Assembly: GCA_030549495.1 (NCBI GenBank) | Contig: JAUIRK010000673.1 | Span: 744,001-808,000, forward strand | DNA from: Nectonema munidae | Lineage: Eukaryota; Nematomorpha; Nectonematoida; Nectonematidae | Direction of reading: 5' to 3' | Length of the DNA: 64,000 bases | Part shown: piece after piece, positions 45,784 through 57,550 of the stretch | Layout: the number at the start of each line of letters is the position of its first letter | How positions within the stretch are numbered: the stretch's first letter is position 1 | Notes under the pieces: generated by a model | Told to the model about the DNA's origin: nothing | Databases searched by the model: none | The model's input: only the letters and a program-made list of their open reading frames with translations | Made by a program: the position numbers and the translations under genes

Positions 45784-47329
45784 AGAAAGTCAGTTCTGTA
45801 ATGTTGGTATGAATAAAATAGAAACAAAACAAGAAAGTCTTACCTCACTATGCGTATTTTCGGGAAAACTTGATGAGGTAAATACAAAGTGTATATTGAG
45901 TTTCAGAAGAATGGAATGAATGACAATTTCTTATAATTGGATGATTTTGCAAACCATGCAAATTTTGGCGTATATGAATGCGATGCTGATATGATATAGT
46001 AAATATGAAAATTCAATACATGATTGATGGACATTATAGCGATTGACTAATATATCATTTGTGATAAACAAACCACATGTTAGCCAGACGTGCATAAATT
46101 CTTTCTGAATACGTCATTTTTATATAAAATTGATTGTTATACAATAGTTATGTATTCTTGCATCACTACAAGACATAGCTAAATCAAATTTTACAAAAGA
46201 GAAATCTGCGTCTTTATATGAAAATTTTCTTTCGTGTCATAACATCGCTGTTTTATGTTTTCTTCACAAGCTTATGTGGATTACATATTTTTGTGCCTAC
46301 ACGAAAGAGAAGGGGACGGGAAAGTAGCTGTTACTGAGATATATGCATCTGTGAAATTGAATCCTTATTTGAATTTTTGAAAACTATTTTTAAATTACTT
46401 TGATTTTTTTATAAGCTGTTATTTATTTATAATTTTTTATAAAAATTATCGTAAAAAAGACTCGCTTCAATAATTTTGGGGATGTGCGAGTGCGTCCCTG
46501 CTTTATTCAGGTAAAAATAGCGCGAATAAAGTATATTCATAACGTGGCTGGATATTCTCACTAATGTTTCGTTACAAAATTCTTCACTTTCAAATAAAAC
46601 TTGTAAAGTCTGTCCCAAATTGATAAGACAAACTTTTCATTTGAGACAAAGCGTAGGGAATCTACTTTTACTAGAATATTGCAAAAACATCATTTAGGGT
46701 CATTGACCTGGCGATAATTTTACCCCCTTTGGATTCAGTTTCTGACAAAAAATAACATTCATCTCATCCTTAAAACAAAAATATTATACACTTTTGTTTT
46801 TAAAGCCATTAATTCCACTCTATATGTTTTGAGCAATTGTTGAAAAAAAGTTCACTTTATAAATATTCAGACTTCACAAAAAATTTTCTTAATTTTTTTA
46901 AATCAACAACGAAATATAAATATAAAAAGTCTCTAAGTATCACGAAAAAAACATGAGGTCATCAAACATATTTTTCAATAAAAAGTTTTAGGGGGCGGAA
47001 TCCGCCCCTTGCCAAAAAAAGGGGTTAAAACGATCCTTATTTATAGTGAATTAATGTGGTAAAACTTGATGTGTTTAAATAATAAATTTACTAAAAAAAT
47101 TGGATAATATAAAAGTAATAACTGTCATACTTAACTACGATTGAAGCATAAAAAACTTTTTAGGCTTCTCACTTTAGGAAAAGATTGAATCTAAAAAACG
47201 AGCTGCAAAAATTATCATAATATTTGACTTCTACTAAAAGGATTAGATCAAGAAAAATTTTTAAGCAATTGGCAATGCAATTTTAGGTGGGGCGTACGCC
47301 TGTTCCGCCGCCCTTTAAATCCACCAGTG
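45784..47329. other. non-coding stretch
   Basis: No gene seen. A GC-rich inverted motif GGGGCGGAATCCGCCCC lies near 46992, like a MITE end. Confidence 0.4.
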
Positions 47330-47829
47330 CATTCGGTCAAACTAATTTTACACAACGAATTTGATACCTTAATTTTGTGTTCTTAAAATTATTTACTGAT
47401 TGTTTCAACTTATTTTCGTTCTATATGATGCATATATTTTTTTATTCTTGTTACATTGTTGATTTCTAAGATTTTAATACAATAGCCAAATGTTTAATAC
47501 ATAGTTAATTAAGGTTTAGGGCATTTGTAAACATTCCCTATTTGTTCATTAGGAGAGCGACACTCAATCAAATTTACCAAATTTTATCTTATTTGATTTT
47601 AACAAACAAATAAAATCTTGTGACCTTCAATATTACTATTCTTGTTTTAAAACTAAGTGTCATGAAAAGACTAAGTTTACTAATGAAGCTTTATTAAATA
47701 TAAATGTCAACGTAAAATATTCATTAAATGTTAAGACAAAATGAGAAGCAAAAAAGGGAAAATAAAATGGGAAAACATAAGGGAAAAGATAATCATGACA
47801 TTTGCCGCCGGTAAAAAATAGCACATCAA

Positions 47830-49030
47830 ATAGTGTTCATTCAAGTAGTGCGGCCTGTTTCTAGTTCTAGAGAATCGACGGATTTCAAGAGCAAAGTATT
47901 TTGAATTACATCCTAGTTTAGGCGAATATTAGATTCGGGTAGATCCGAAAGATTAGAATCTTCATGTAAGCGTAGTACGTTTGGAGGATTACTCGACGTG
48001 GTGGGTTCGGTATGATTAGGTAGGTCTTAATTTGCCCTCTTTGGAATAAGATCTTGGTTGACAGTATGTTCAGAACCATCATAGGTGATACCTCACTTTC
48101 GTCTCATAAAGGAGCCAAATGGCGCAAAGAGGCAGTCATCTCATTACCATTACTCAATCTTACATGAGCGTAGCTGGGATTGACATCTAGAACATGAACT
48201 TTTCAACGAAGGTTTATACTTGCCAGCTCGTAGGTGTTGCCTTTATAGGGCTAATTTCGTTTCGGTGAGCCAAAAGGGTATAGATTCGCCTGAAGCAGAT
48301 TTTCGTTGAAAGCTAAAAATTCTCTCATGAGGAGTAGTATTCGTAGAGGTGGACAATGAAGAGCTTCGTTAAAGAATACTTTTCAATGTGTGGGAGGAAG
48401 ATTGTTCGAACGAAGCGCCAAAGAGATGGTTTGCCAAATGATTGCATTATATCGCTTGTTCTGGCCATTCCCGTGTGGATTGTAAGCTATTGTTCTACTA
48501 TTAGCTATTACTCTGGAGTTCAGAGAAAGAAGGATATGTGTGAACTCTGCAATTTACTTAATTCTTTTGATTTGCAAAGTGTCCTTATTTGCCACAATTC
48601 ATACAGTTAACGTTCTTAGCTGGGCATTTATAACGTGGATGAAGTGGATTTCCACAAAAATAACAGCGAGGTAATGATACGTTACTCGTATTTTGAGTAC
48701 TGATGCGCTGAGATTTGCTTAATACTTCTTTATCCGAATCACTACTACCAAATAATGTATTGTTTGGGGTCTTCACTTCCTAATTTTTGAACTGGATGAA
48801 TATATGCTCTATGAGATTCATAAACCTGTGAATTTTGATGTGCAATGTGCAAGCATCTGGCTAAGGTAAACACTTCATCTAGTTCTGTTACCTTACTCTC
48901 AAGTATGCGTTGTCTAATAAATACCGAGTCAAGCCCTGTTATAAATGCGTCTCTAACAGCTTCTAATCGATATCTGCTTTTAACTAGCTTAGCAATAACT
49001 GATTTGAATTCACGCTCTTTACTCAAAACC
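47830..49030 (-). mobile_element. Ty3/gypsy LTR retrotransposon fossil
   Basis: Minus strand. A gag-like segment (about 49026-48585) with a CCHC zinc knuckle is followed by a segment resembling the C-terminal end of integrase (about 48480-47830). The rest of pol is not recognisable and no LTR pair was identified. Broken, with several breaks; old. Confidence 0.6.
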
Positions 49031-49035
49031 CCTCA

Positions 49036-49062
49036 TGCCCAGCCTACCTACGCCACTGGAGA
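49036..49062 (-). mobile_element. MITE end next to the gypsy fossil
   Basis: Reversed, it reads CCAGTGGCGTAGGTAGGC, a hAT-type end related to the CAGTGGCGTAACTAG end at 43.67 kb. Its partner was not found. Confidence 0.35.
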
Positions 49063-49159
49063 GAAGAGAGCTGAATGAGTTAGTATAGCTTAACCCATAA
49101 TATTCAATTAATCAGACTGCTTAATTTCCATTATACAATCTGCCCACATGAACACAATC

Positions 49160-49800
49160 GTAACAAATTGAAAAAAGTGCCATTTTTAAATAATTTATTA
49201 ATATTTTCAATGTCATATATATATATTTCACATATGGTTTTTTCAGTGGTGATGTCCATTTTTTACCAAAATCAATCAAAGCTGTCAAAAATTGATTTAT
49301 ATGAGATAGCCCATCTCAAAACGGAACTTTTCATTTAAATAATTACCTAAAGTTTTTTACACATATATACCCATTTTCAACTATGCTGAATTCAGTGGTG
49401 ATGTTCCTTTTTTTAATCAAAGCTGTCAAAAAAATTTTTATATATGACAGTTTATCTCAAAAATGAACTTTTTATTTAAATAATTATATAAAGTAGTATA
49501 GTATATAAACACTCAGATATTTTCAAATCTTAAATCCAAAATCTGAGTCCAGAAATGAAACTAGCATGGTCGATTTGGTATAAAAGCATATATTTTATGT
49601 AAAATTTGAATGAATGTTTTTCGAGCAATTTTTAGAAACACCACAAATTTTATTGACAATCGCGTATTTTCAAATCCTAAATGCAAAAACTGAGTCTAAA
49701 AACAAAACATAGCTTAATTGGAACATTTTAAAATATATAAGTGTTATTTGTTTAAAACTGTATATAATTTTAAATTTTCAAGGGAGTATATAATATAGAC
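49160..49800. repeat. dispersed satellite-family units
   Basis: Words ACACATATATACCCATTTTC, CTGAATTCAGTGGTGATGT and ATCAAAGCTGTCAAAAA repeat here and recur at 57.4 and 59.8 kb. Another unit type (AGCATGGTCGATTTGGTATA) recurs at 35.07 kb. Confidence 0.7.
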
Positions 49801-50389
49801 CCTAAGTTATAAGCGTAACTACAGATAATTTCAAAATTTTGCTGAAAAGTTCTCATTTTTATTTTTGACGAGAGGGTCATTCAACTACCATAGAAATTGT
49901 ACCAAAAGATGCAGCTAACAATTTTAGGAAAAATCTAAAATGTGAACAGTATTAATAATTACAAGTAACTAATAATTGTTGAAAGCTAACTATTAATTTT
50001 TAAGTGAAGGGCCTTCTATCACTAATGGGGTTATTGATAGTTATTAGTTGTTATGTCTAAAATATACTTTGGAGAACAAAAATAATACAGCATCTCAAGA
50101 ACTCGGAAATCATGCAAATAAAACCTAAATTTCACTTTTTGCAAGTTTTTCAAAAATGTCTAGATGGCGTTAAAAAACAAGTTTGTAAATATTTTCTCTT
50201 TTCCTATTTATAAAAAATTTTATTTCTTCGATATTTTTTAATTAAAATTTTATTTTATTTGGCAACATACCATAAGCCAAAAAAGTTTTTTTTTTTTTAT
50301 TTTATAAATTAAGAAATTATTATATCTTTCTAAAATTCTCTTTTCAGCCAACGAATGAGTCAATTTTTTTAGGAACTTATGTTCTTTAT

Positions 50390-50740
50390 ATATGAATCTT
50401 TATGTCTATTTTGTTTCATGGTTAAAAACGAGTTGAAAGTAGAAATATCCACAATGTTTGGTGAAAATACTAACGGATATCTGTTAGTTTTCCTTCTACA
50501 AGTAAAATGTTCGACTCTCTGGTTCATTATATCAACTCCTCCTTTATACTTGTTGTAATCAAGTATTATATCAGGTTTTTTTTATCATATCGTTCTACAC
50601 AAATCCTTTTTTGAGTATGAAAAGAAGACAACAATATAACAGATTTGTTTTTTAGCTTTATAAGAACACAAAATAACTTTGTTTTCATGATTATAGAGAT
50701 ATCGAGTATCAAATAACTCTATAGAATTTTGTCTTATTGT
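50390..50740 (-). pseudogene. piggyBac-like transposase C-terminal fragment, family PB3
   Basis: KAKKQICYIVVFFSYSKK, then PDIILDYNKYKGGVDIMNQ (third catalytic Asp) and FTCRRKTNRYPLVF, NIVDISTFNSF. The YNxxKGGVDxMxQ...RxTNRxP pattern is closer to insect piggyBac than PB1 or PB2. Upstream parts are decayed. A SINE lies just upstream at 50884. Confidence 0.75.
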
Positions 50741-50883
50741 CCGTCATCGTAAGCCCTTTCAATAAAAGTGTTTCACACAAATCTTGATTGAATTTTTTCT
50801 TAGCTCTGAGTTTTAGTTCACCCATCAGTAAAATTCTTTTTTTCATAGAATCAGTCATATATACATGTATTTATATACACTAT

Positions 50884-51033
50884 AAAGGTAAAGGTACCGT
50901 TGGGTGTTTTCATTAAAAGGGCACATCGGACCACTTGTATTGAACTGTTAGGAAAGTAGGCTTAATGCGGGATCGAACCCAATATCTTGAGTTATCAAAA
51001 GCCACTATCTAACCAACCTTACTCAAGCCCCTA
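50884..51033 (-). mobile_element. tRNA-derived SINE, family S1, copy on minus strand
   Basis: The minus strand reads a tRNA-like head with box B GGGTTCGATCCC and a 3' part GAAAACACCCAACGGTACCT ending in CTTTACCTTTA. The 3' part is shared with the copy at 52442. Confidence 0.7.
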
Positions 51034-51235
51034 TATATAATACAAAACTAAAAAATACGCATAAACATAAACTAAAATACCAACAGTCAAATTTCAGTTC
51101 ATTTATTATATATTTTGAATAAAATACATATTCTGATAAAATGATAAAAATTTATTTTAAAAACCGGTAGATGGCGTTAAAAATGTAAATAAAAATTTTG
51201 ATTTTATGCATTATTTATTGTTGGAAACTTAAATA

Positions 51236-51313
51236 CACTCAACCCTCAATAATCCGAACGTTTTGGTTCTACCATATTTTTGTCCGGATAGCGAGGTTTC
51301 CGGATTATTGAAA
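51236..51313 (+). mobile_element. Tigger/pogo-type terminus
   Basis: After a TA, CACTCAACCCTCAATAATCC, then GTCCGGATAGCGAGGTTTCC and CCGGATTATTGA, subterminal repeats typical of Tigger/pogo elements. No transposase seen beside it. Confidence 0.55.
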
Positions 51314-51336
51314 AAAGTATAAAAAAAAAAAGCGGG

Positions 51337-51455
51337 GTCAAGTGGAGAATCTGACTGCAGAATGTTTTTGGAGTCAGATTTTCCACTTGATCGTATTTTC
51401 TTCACCGATTTTTTAATTTTCTGGAGTCAGATTCTTCACTTGATCCAAAAAACCC
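51337..51455. repeat. triple inverted repeat (snapback)
   Basis: TCAAGTGGAGAATCTGACTG, its near reverse complement GTCAGATTTTCCACTTGATC about 30 bases later, and again GGAGTCAGATTCTTCACTTG. Can fold into a strong hairpin. Confidence 0.75.
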
Positions 51456-52441
51456 TTTATAAACATCTAAATCCTGAGACAGTTACTGTGTTATCTTTAG
51501 TACATTTATTGCATTTGTACTTTTTCATAGAATGACGATCAATTTATGACAAAGATTCATTGGCTTTTAAATGATTACCTCGCCACCCTTCCTTATACAT
51601 TTTGTATCATTCATATCATGCTTCTTAACTTTAACGTTAGGGGCATGAACCCACACTTACTTAAGCCTGTTTTCTCTTCAATAATCTCTAGAGTTTTCGC
51701 TCCTTATCATATGGCTTTTATCTATCATCCTCGGAAAACCTTGTATGTGGAAACGTCTCTTAAGACGTGAAGCTTTGTCATACACTTTTCTCAATTTACA
51801 ATCGCAATAGCAGTTTTGTCATGAGTCATAGCTGAATTAAATTGCGTGTGAACATATGGGTCACTTTATGTGGCTAACGGATTAAATCCTTGACTCCTTA
51901 GTCGAAATCCATAACGTTATGAAAGTTTAGCCTTAAACAACCTTCACATTCATCACATCAGTTTTAAGTTCAACAAAGTAAATATCCCATTAAGATCTAT
52001 CACATTTGTCAACCACACCTTCGTTTTTTCTAAATTTCCGCTATCTTCATGCTCCTACTTTACTGGGTATGAACTCTTGACTATGGGATTTGTCTACTTG
52101 ACTTCTGAAACGACTTATGGGAATATTTCTTAAGAGTAATGATGCAATTATCAAAAAAATAGTGCTCACATATTCAAAATTACTTTAAACATAGTACGCT
52201 ATGGGTCTTTTCTTTTTCGCTGTCAACTGTCCCTAAAGATTTGTGCGTGTGTGTCTGTTTTGATCAACATGTTTTTATTTTTAATTGTGCAACTGTGTTT
52301 ATTAAATAAAGTCTTGTGCCAAAATGGTTGATTGTAATATTATCGTGGTAGTTCCATTGCGGTAACTTCATTGTGGTATTTTTTTCGTATACACCATGAT
52401 ACAAAACATTGTTAGTATTTTCATCGTATAGTAGTTACATC
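51456..52441. other. no gene recognised
   Basis: AT-rich. A 74-codon open stretch at 51546-51770 resembles nothing known. Confidence 0.4.
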
Positions 52442-52602
52442 GGGTGGCATGGCAGATTGGCTGAGATGATGGGCTCAGCACAGAATGTTCTGGGTTCGAT
52501 TCCTCGTCGATGCTAATTTGTTCATAGTATGACAAGCGTTACATCAGTGCCTTGTCAATGAAAATACACCCACGGTACCTGTACCTTTACATTTACATCG
52601 TC
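52442..52602 (+). mobile_element. tRNA-derived SINE, family S1, plus-strand copy
   Basis: Box A-like TTGGCTGAGATGATGGG, box B GGGTTCGATTCC 40 bases later, then a tRNA-unrelated body ending GTACCTGTACCTTTACATT. TTACATCG stands on both sides as a likely target duplication. Confidence 0.8.
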
Positions 52603-52814
52603 ATGTGAAAATGTGAGAATGAGGCCCCTGCAGGAGGGTCCACGTTTAATTGTTTGATAGAGCATGTCAAAAATTATCTAACTAAATTTTTTAAACAAGT
52701 TGATTTGTAGATTTTCGTTTCATCTATTATATCCTTGTTTTTTTATTTCTCTTATTACTTCTGTGAATACTTCGATGGAAGAAAAGCTTTTGTTTTCAAA
52801 TGGCAAATTATCAT

Positions 52815-53340
52815 CTTCAGAATTCATCTATCGATGGAGGTTTTTCATTTAATAGTTTGACTCCAATCAAGCAGTCTTTTGGATACGAACATCTCAAAGT
52901 AATTCCTTTTTTAATCAAAAAATCAACGTCAGCTTCAGACAAATAACAAACTTCGTTGAAATCTTTCATCCAACAGCCTTTAATGTTTACATTGCAAGAG
53001 TTTCGTTTCATAGGTCGTGAACTTTTAGGTCAATAAAACAATCCTGTGAAAGAATTTCATCGCAAACAGAAAGAGATGAGCCTGCATTAACAGCGTCAAG
53101 AACCTCATTTTAAGATTTCCAAACAACCGTCCAAAAGGGTCAGTACCATTTAAGGCAAAAAGAAGACCCTCTGTAGGAGTGAAAGTTTTTGATTTAGCTG
53201 CACAAAACCAAATATCTTGAAATGATGCCTGTATATCATGATAAATTTGGGAAGGAATAAAGGCATTTTTTCTTCTTCTCACAAGAAAAGGAGCCAATAG
53301 GAGGCACAGAAAAATCTTTTAATTTGTTTTGAAAAGTCGA
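52815..53340 (-). pseudogene. degenerate coding region of unknown family
   Basis: Minus-strand frames read SQIYHDIQASFQDIWFCAAK, SKTFTPTEGLLFALNGTDPF, GRLFGNLK, then LDAVNAGSSLSVCDEILSQD and DFNEVCYLSEADVDFLIKKG with LIGVKLLNEKPPSIDEF. The peptides are coherent but broken by stops and frame changes, and I cannot name the family. A transposon origin is likely from the context. Confidence 0.4.
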
Positions 53341-53359
53341 TATCAAGTTATCTACCAAG

Positions 53360-53633
53360 CAGTGGCGGATCTAAGGGGGGACTCATGGGCCTAGCCCCCT
53401 CCCCTCCTCCCCCCTATAAAAAATGGCTTCGAAAATTATTACCCTTACTAATTTTGCTTTTTCCTAAAACAATACTTGTTGGTAGTTGATTACGTTTATA
53501 TCAACGATATTACAAGTCGAATTCTAAAAGACAATACAGCTGTCGTATTCTCTGAAGACTTTTAGCAAAATTGCAAAAAATTTAAATAGATTTCGGCCCC
53601 CTCCTCTATAAGAAATTTCTGGATTCGCCACTG
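53360..53633. mobile_element. hAT-type MITE (274 bp) with perfect 8-bp target duplication
   Basis: Left end CAGTGGCGGATCTAAGG, right end reversed CAGTGGCGAATCCAGAAATT. CTACCAAG flanks both sides (53352-53359, 53634-53641). Interior has C-rich runs and AAATGGCTTCGAAAATTA, shared with 28611-28665. Confidence 0.93.
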
Positions 53634-53989
53634 CTACCAAGTAAGTAAAATTTAAATTTCCTTTCTCATTTTTTTCGAGTCAACAAAAACTCAGTCGCTG
53701 AAGGAACATTTTGTTTATCAGAAGGTGAAGTTAGAGACTTAACATAATTTTTTCCTTGAAAAAAAAATTTATATCTTCTTTTCACACATTTGTGGTTGGA
53801 AAGATTAAATTTTCATTCAAGATATGATGCCCCATTCTTTTTGCTAAGTGCTTTGGATCTTAGTTTCAATTTTCTCCGTTTATTCCGACATTTAAATCAA
53901 TGAAAGATAAAGCATGCACAATATGGAACCATTCAAATCTAGAATTTAATAGTTTATTTAAAAGATGGGAAAAACTTTCTCCTACATGC

Positions 53990-54260
53990 ATCCACGTCAG
54001 TACAAACAAAAGGTATATAAATTTGCATCGAATTTTGATTTTAAAGCATAAATAAATTATGCATTTGTGCAATAATAAATTAATAATTGAGGAGGAATAC
54101 ATGGTTTATAAGAATATTCAGACAATAGCTTTAAAAATTCATCAGCATAACTGATCTTTTAGATTAGATAGATCAATATTAAAATCACCGGCCAAGAATA
54201 TTTTGTTTTTAACCTTCGCTTTACAGACTCTTCTCATAACGTGGTAGACTCTATGCATTT
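53990..54260 (-). mobile_element. LINE endonuclease-domain fragment
   Basis: The minus strand reads RRVCKAKVKNKIFLAGDFNI, DLSNLK, then ADEFLKLLSEYSYKPCI. The GDFNIDL motif of an apurinic-type endonuclease followed by a FL.LL..Y...P.I block is typical of non-LTR retrotransposons. Frames break soon after. Confidence 0.6.
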
Positions 54261-55550
54261 TTTTACACCAATTTTTTCGAACATTTTTACACCTTTTTTT
54301 AGATACAAAGTTTTACTTAGTTTTGTGTAGCAGGATTTTTAACCGAAAAATTCTTTTAGTTCAGTAGATAATATAAAAAAATTTAGTTTATCGAAAAAAA
54401 ATTAAATTTTATAATAAAAAATTTTTATCTACTCCTGTAAAGTTTATTTTATAGAAGTAATAAAAAAATGCAATCCTTTTCCTTTTTATAATTTTTATAC
54501 TACTATTTGTATTGCTTCTAAATATATTCAAAATTTTTTAAGGATGAGTATTGAACTTAAGTATTTTTTAACTTAAAATAGTTTTTATGAAATACAGTAA
54601 AAACCTTTATGGGCGTCAACGGTTTTCATCAATGGCATAGCTTATTCGCGTTGCAGTCTGCTTATGTTGGCAGACTTATTTAGTGTAAATTTGTAAAAAC
54701 AGACAAGGCCCACGGATTCAGATTTTCACATTTGTAGCGCTTATAAAAGCATAAACAATTGTGAAACGGACTGTATTGTAAACAAATAACTTCTTGACGT
54801 GATTTTTATATCATGCGCTGCATAGTTTTGCACATTACGCACCACAGTTGCTTTTTCTGTTTCTTTTCATTCCTCTCGTACGATATCGTTATTTTATTCA
54901 CGAAGTCTCTAGTTACGAGCATTGTACATTTTTCATGATTTCAGCAGAATATATTCTATGTCTATTATATGAAACCGTTACACGCGTCTTTACTATTGAT
55001 GAGGAAAAATAATAATAATGCTATATACCCAATAAACAAAAATGTTTATGACATGCTTCATTGATGGCTGAAAGAAGTTGAACTTTGTGGTATTGATTAT
55101 AAACATATCTGTTACAGCTGTTTTGTTGATTCACTTTCATCATCCATCATATACTTCTGCTTCACACTTCCTCTCTAGTTTTGAATTATGTCAAGTTCTC
55201 AGGAAAGTTCTAATTTTTCTTCAAGCGGAGCACACGTTCTTCTACTTCTTCACTTCATATTTCTGAAGAATAGATGATAATCTAGTAGCTACAGACTCAA
55301 CAAAGTATTCTTGGTCACCTCAAGCTACTCTCAGGGGTAGAGTTGAAAGTTTGATCATCAGAGATTTTTCTCGTTTTCCTCCTGGTCCCCAGAAAGGATG
55401 TAAAAATGAGTAAAATGTTTTAAAAATTTTCAGTTCATTCTTGACACCTGAAATTATTCAATACATATATAAGATGACAATGCTAAAGCTAGAATCTAAT
55501 TATAAGTAAGTTCTTTTACAAATTTTTTTTCTTATTTTGCACTTTTTTTC
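54261..55550. other. no gene recognised
   Basis: AT-rich DNA. 55320-55500 may be the decayed N-terminal region of the piggyBac copy that follows. Confidence 0.4.
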
Positions 55551-55559
55551 AGATCCAAC

Positions 55560-56454
55560 ACCCCTAAGCACTTGGAGTTAATTCATTGTTATAAAAGTTT
55601 TCAAGTGCATCACCTGTTGTCGTATTTTGCTATACTGCTTTATATCGGTCAAAATGGTGAGCAGAAAATTAAAACATCTGATCTTTTTTCTTCTTATGGA
55701 AGTCCATTTCTGAGAGCTGTTATTGGACGTCAAATGTTTACGCTTATTCATATTTTCATAAGATTTGATGATAAAGAAGTTCGCGATCCAAATGATAAAA
55801 TCAGTCCTGTTCGCTATATTCATAACCACTTTCTCAATTTTTTTTTTCAAGTTTTGGACTTCTCATTCAGCCGTTACAGTAGATGAACAACTTGTGGCTT
55901 TAAGAGGAGGATGTCCCGTAAAAGTTTACGATCCTCACAAACCTGGTAGATATGGCATCAAATTTTATCATATATGTGACTCCAAGTACTAATATTATAT
56001 GATGCCTGAAATATATGTATCTGGCTTACAGGATTCTTCTTATTTTTCCGATATATCAATTGTTAAAAGGTTGGTTGAAAAAAGCAAGGTCCCTCCAGGT
56101 TGTGGTCTTTACACTGACAGATTCTTTACATCGCATGAACTTGATGTTTGGGCTCAAAGTAAGAAGATATCCGTCTGTGGAACAGTTATGGCCAACAAAA
56201 GATTTTTGCCAATAATTTTCAGACGGCCGTATCTAGAAGAACTAAAATTGAATGAACGTGAAAGTAGAACAATTTACTCAAATTACGTCGCAATAAGTGC
56301 CTATATTCCAAAAAGACACGCTCGCAGAAACTTTAAAGTAGTTTATATACTTTCTTCACAACACAAAAATGTACAAACAAGCAATATCGCTTCTAAGCCT
56401 GAAAGTTATCTCACCCGAAATCCATACTCTTGCTTGTTGGCTCCAATATTCTAA
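55560..56454 (+). pseudogene. piggyBac-like transposase, PB1 copy 3 (best preserved)
   Basis: Blocks in order: FQVHHLLSYFAILLYIG, GEQKIKTSDLFSSYGSPFLR, VIGRQMFTLIHIFIRFDDKE, ISPVRYIHNHFLN, VTVDEQLVALRGGCPVKVY (first catalytic Asp), GRYGIKFYHICDSKY, GLYTDRFFTSHELDVWAQS (second Asp), ISAYIPKRHARRNFKVVYIL. The third Asp block and zinc-finger tail are not found downstream. It needs frame changes near 55850 and 55990, so it is inactive. A Lys-rich open stretch at 56588-56851 follows but does not match piggyBac. Confidence 0.85.
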
Positions 56455-56929
56455 CATTTTCAATGCTACACGTATATATTGAATGTATTTATAATAATTA
56501 GAAAAAAATTGATGAGTGTAGAATCTGTTTTGAACTTTATATTTTTAACATAATTTGGCAGGTGTCATTGATTTATATAAAAAATGAGTGCTCATAACTA
56601 ATTATTTCAGATCAATATCAAGTCGGTTCGCGCTATTATTTTGTAGAATATTTTTAAAAAATATGGAGCCTGAAAATATCGTACTCCCATCACGGGTGCA
56701 TGAAATAAACCAGCGACAAATCTGTCAATCAAAATCAAAAGTTAAACTTTTTCAGCAAAATTCTGACAAATTCAGAAAAGTGAACTTTTTCAGCAAATTC
56801 TTAACTCTAGTTAAGGTTATAACTTTGGTTCTATATTATATACTCGTTTGAAAAATTATAAATATATACACTTTTGCACACATAACACTTTATAGTTTAA
56901 ATTTTTTCAAAATCGTTGTTACTTTTTGG

Positions 56930-57550
56930 GAAATGTCAATCAGAATTTTGATTGATGAGAAATATATCTAATAAAATATACCTTCAAATTTTCCATGAAA
57001 TATATTTTTTTATATCAAATCGGGCATGCTGATTTCATTTTTGGAATTTAGAAATTGAAAATACCTATAAGTGTGTAACAAACTCGCGGTTTACTTCTAA
57101 AATCTGTCTCTGAAAACATTCGTTCAAATTTTACATTCAAATATACACATTATTATAACAAATCAACAATCGCAATTTCATTTATAAATTCTTTTTGCAT
57201 TTAGAATTTGAAAATGCTAATCAATGTGAATCAAATTTGCGATTTATTTTTAAAATCTGTCTCCGAGAACATTAATTAAAATTTTACATGAAATATACAC
57301 ATTTTCATATAAAATCAACAATGCCAATTTCATTTATAGATTCATTTTTGCATTTGGATTTCAAAATACTTGTAAGTGTGAATCAAATTTGCAAATCAGG
57401 TGTTTTACACATATGTACCCATTTTCAAGTAGGCTGAATCCGACAGTGATGTTCATTTTTTTATAAAAAGTAATCATACCTGTCAAAAAATGATTGACAT
57501 ATGACACTTCAACTGAAATAAAGGACTTCATGATTAAATAGTTATATGTA
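56930..57550. repeat. tandem satellite units, period about 125 bp
   Basis: Three to four units with words AAAATCTGTCTC, AATTTTACAT, ATACACATT and AATTTCATTTATA, followed by a unit of the 49-kb type (ACACATATGTACCCATTTTC). Confidence 0.8.

Larger units (their letters stand above)
42366..47329. mobile_element. candidate 5-kb element with 5-bp target duplication
   Basis: Left end CAGGGGCGGATCTAGAA, right end reversed CACTGGTGGATTTAAAG, matching at most positions. CATTC stands directly outside both ends (42361-42365 and 47330-47334). It carries a satellite array, a MITE-like unit and a piggyBac remnant, which may be later insertions. Two unrelated ends brought together by chance cannot be excluded. 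Confidence 0.4.

Noticed and set aside
52442-52520. tRNA gene at the head of the SINE
   Set aside because: A and B boxes are present, but the acceptor stem does not close and the SINE body follows directly.
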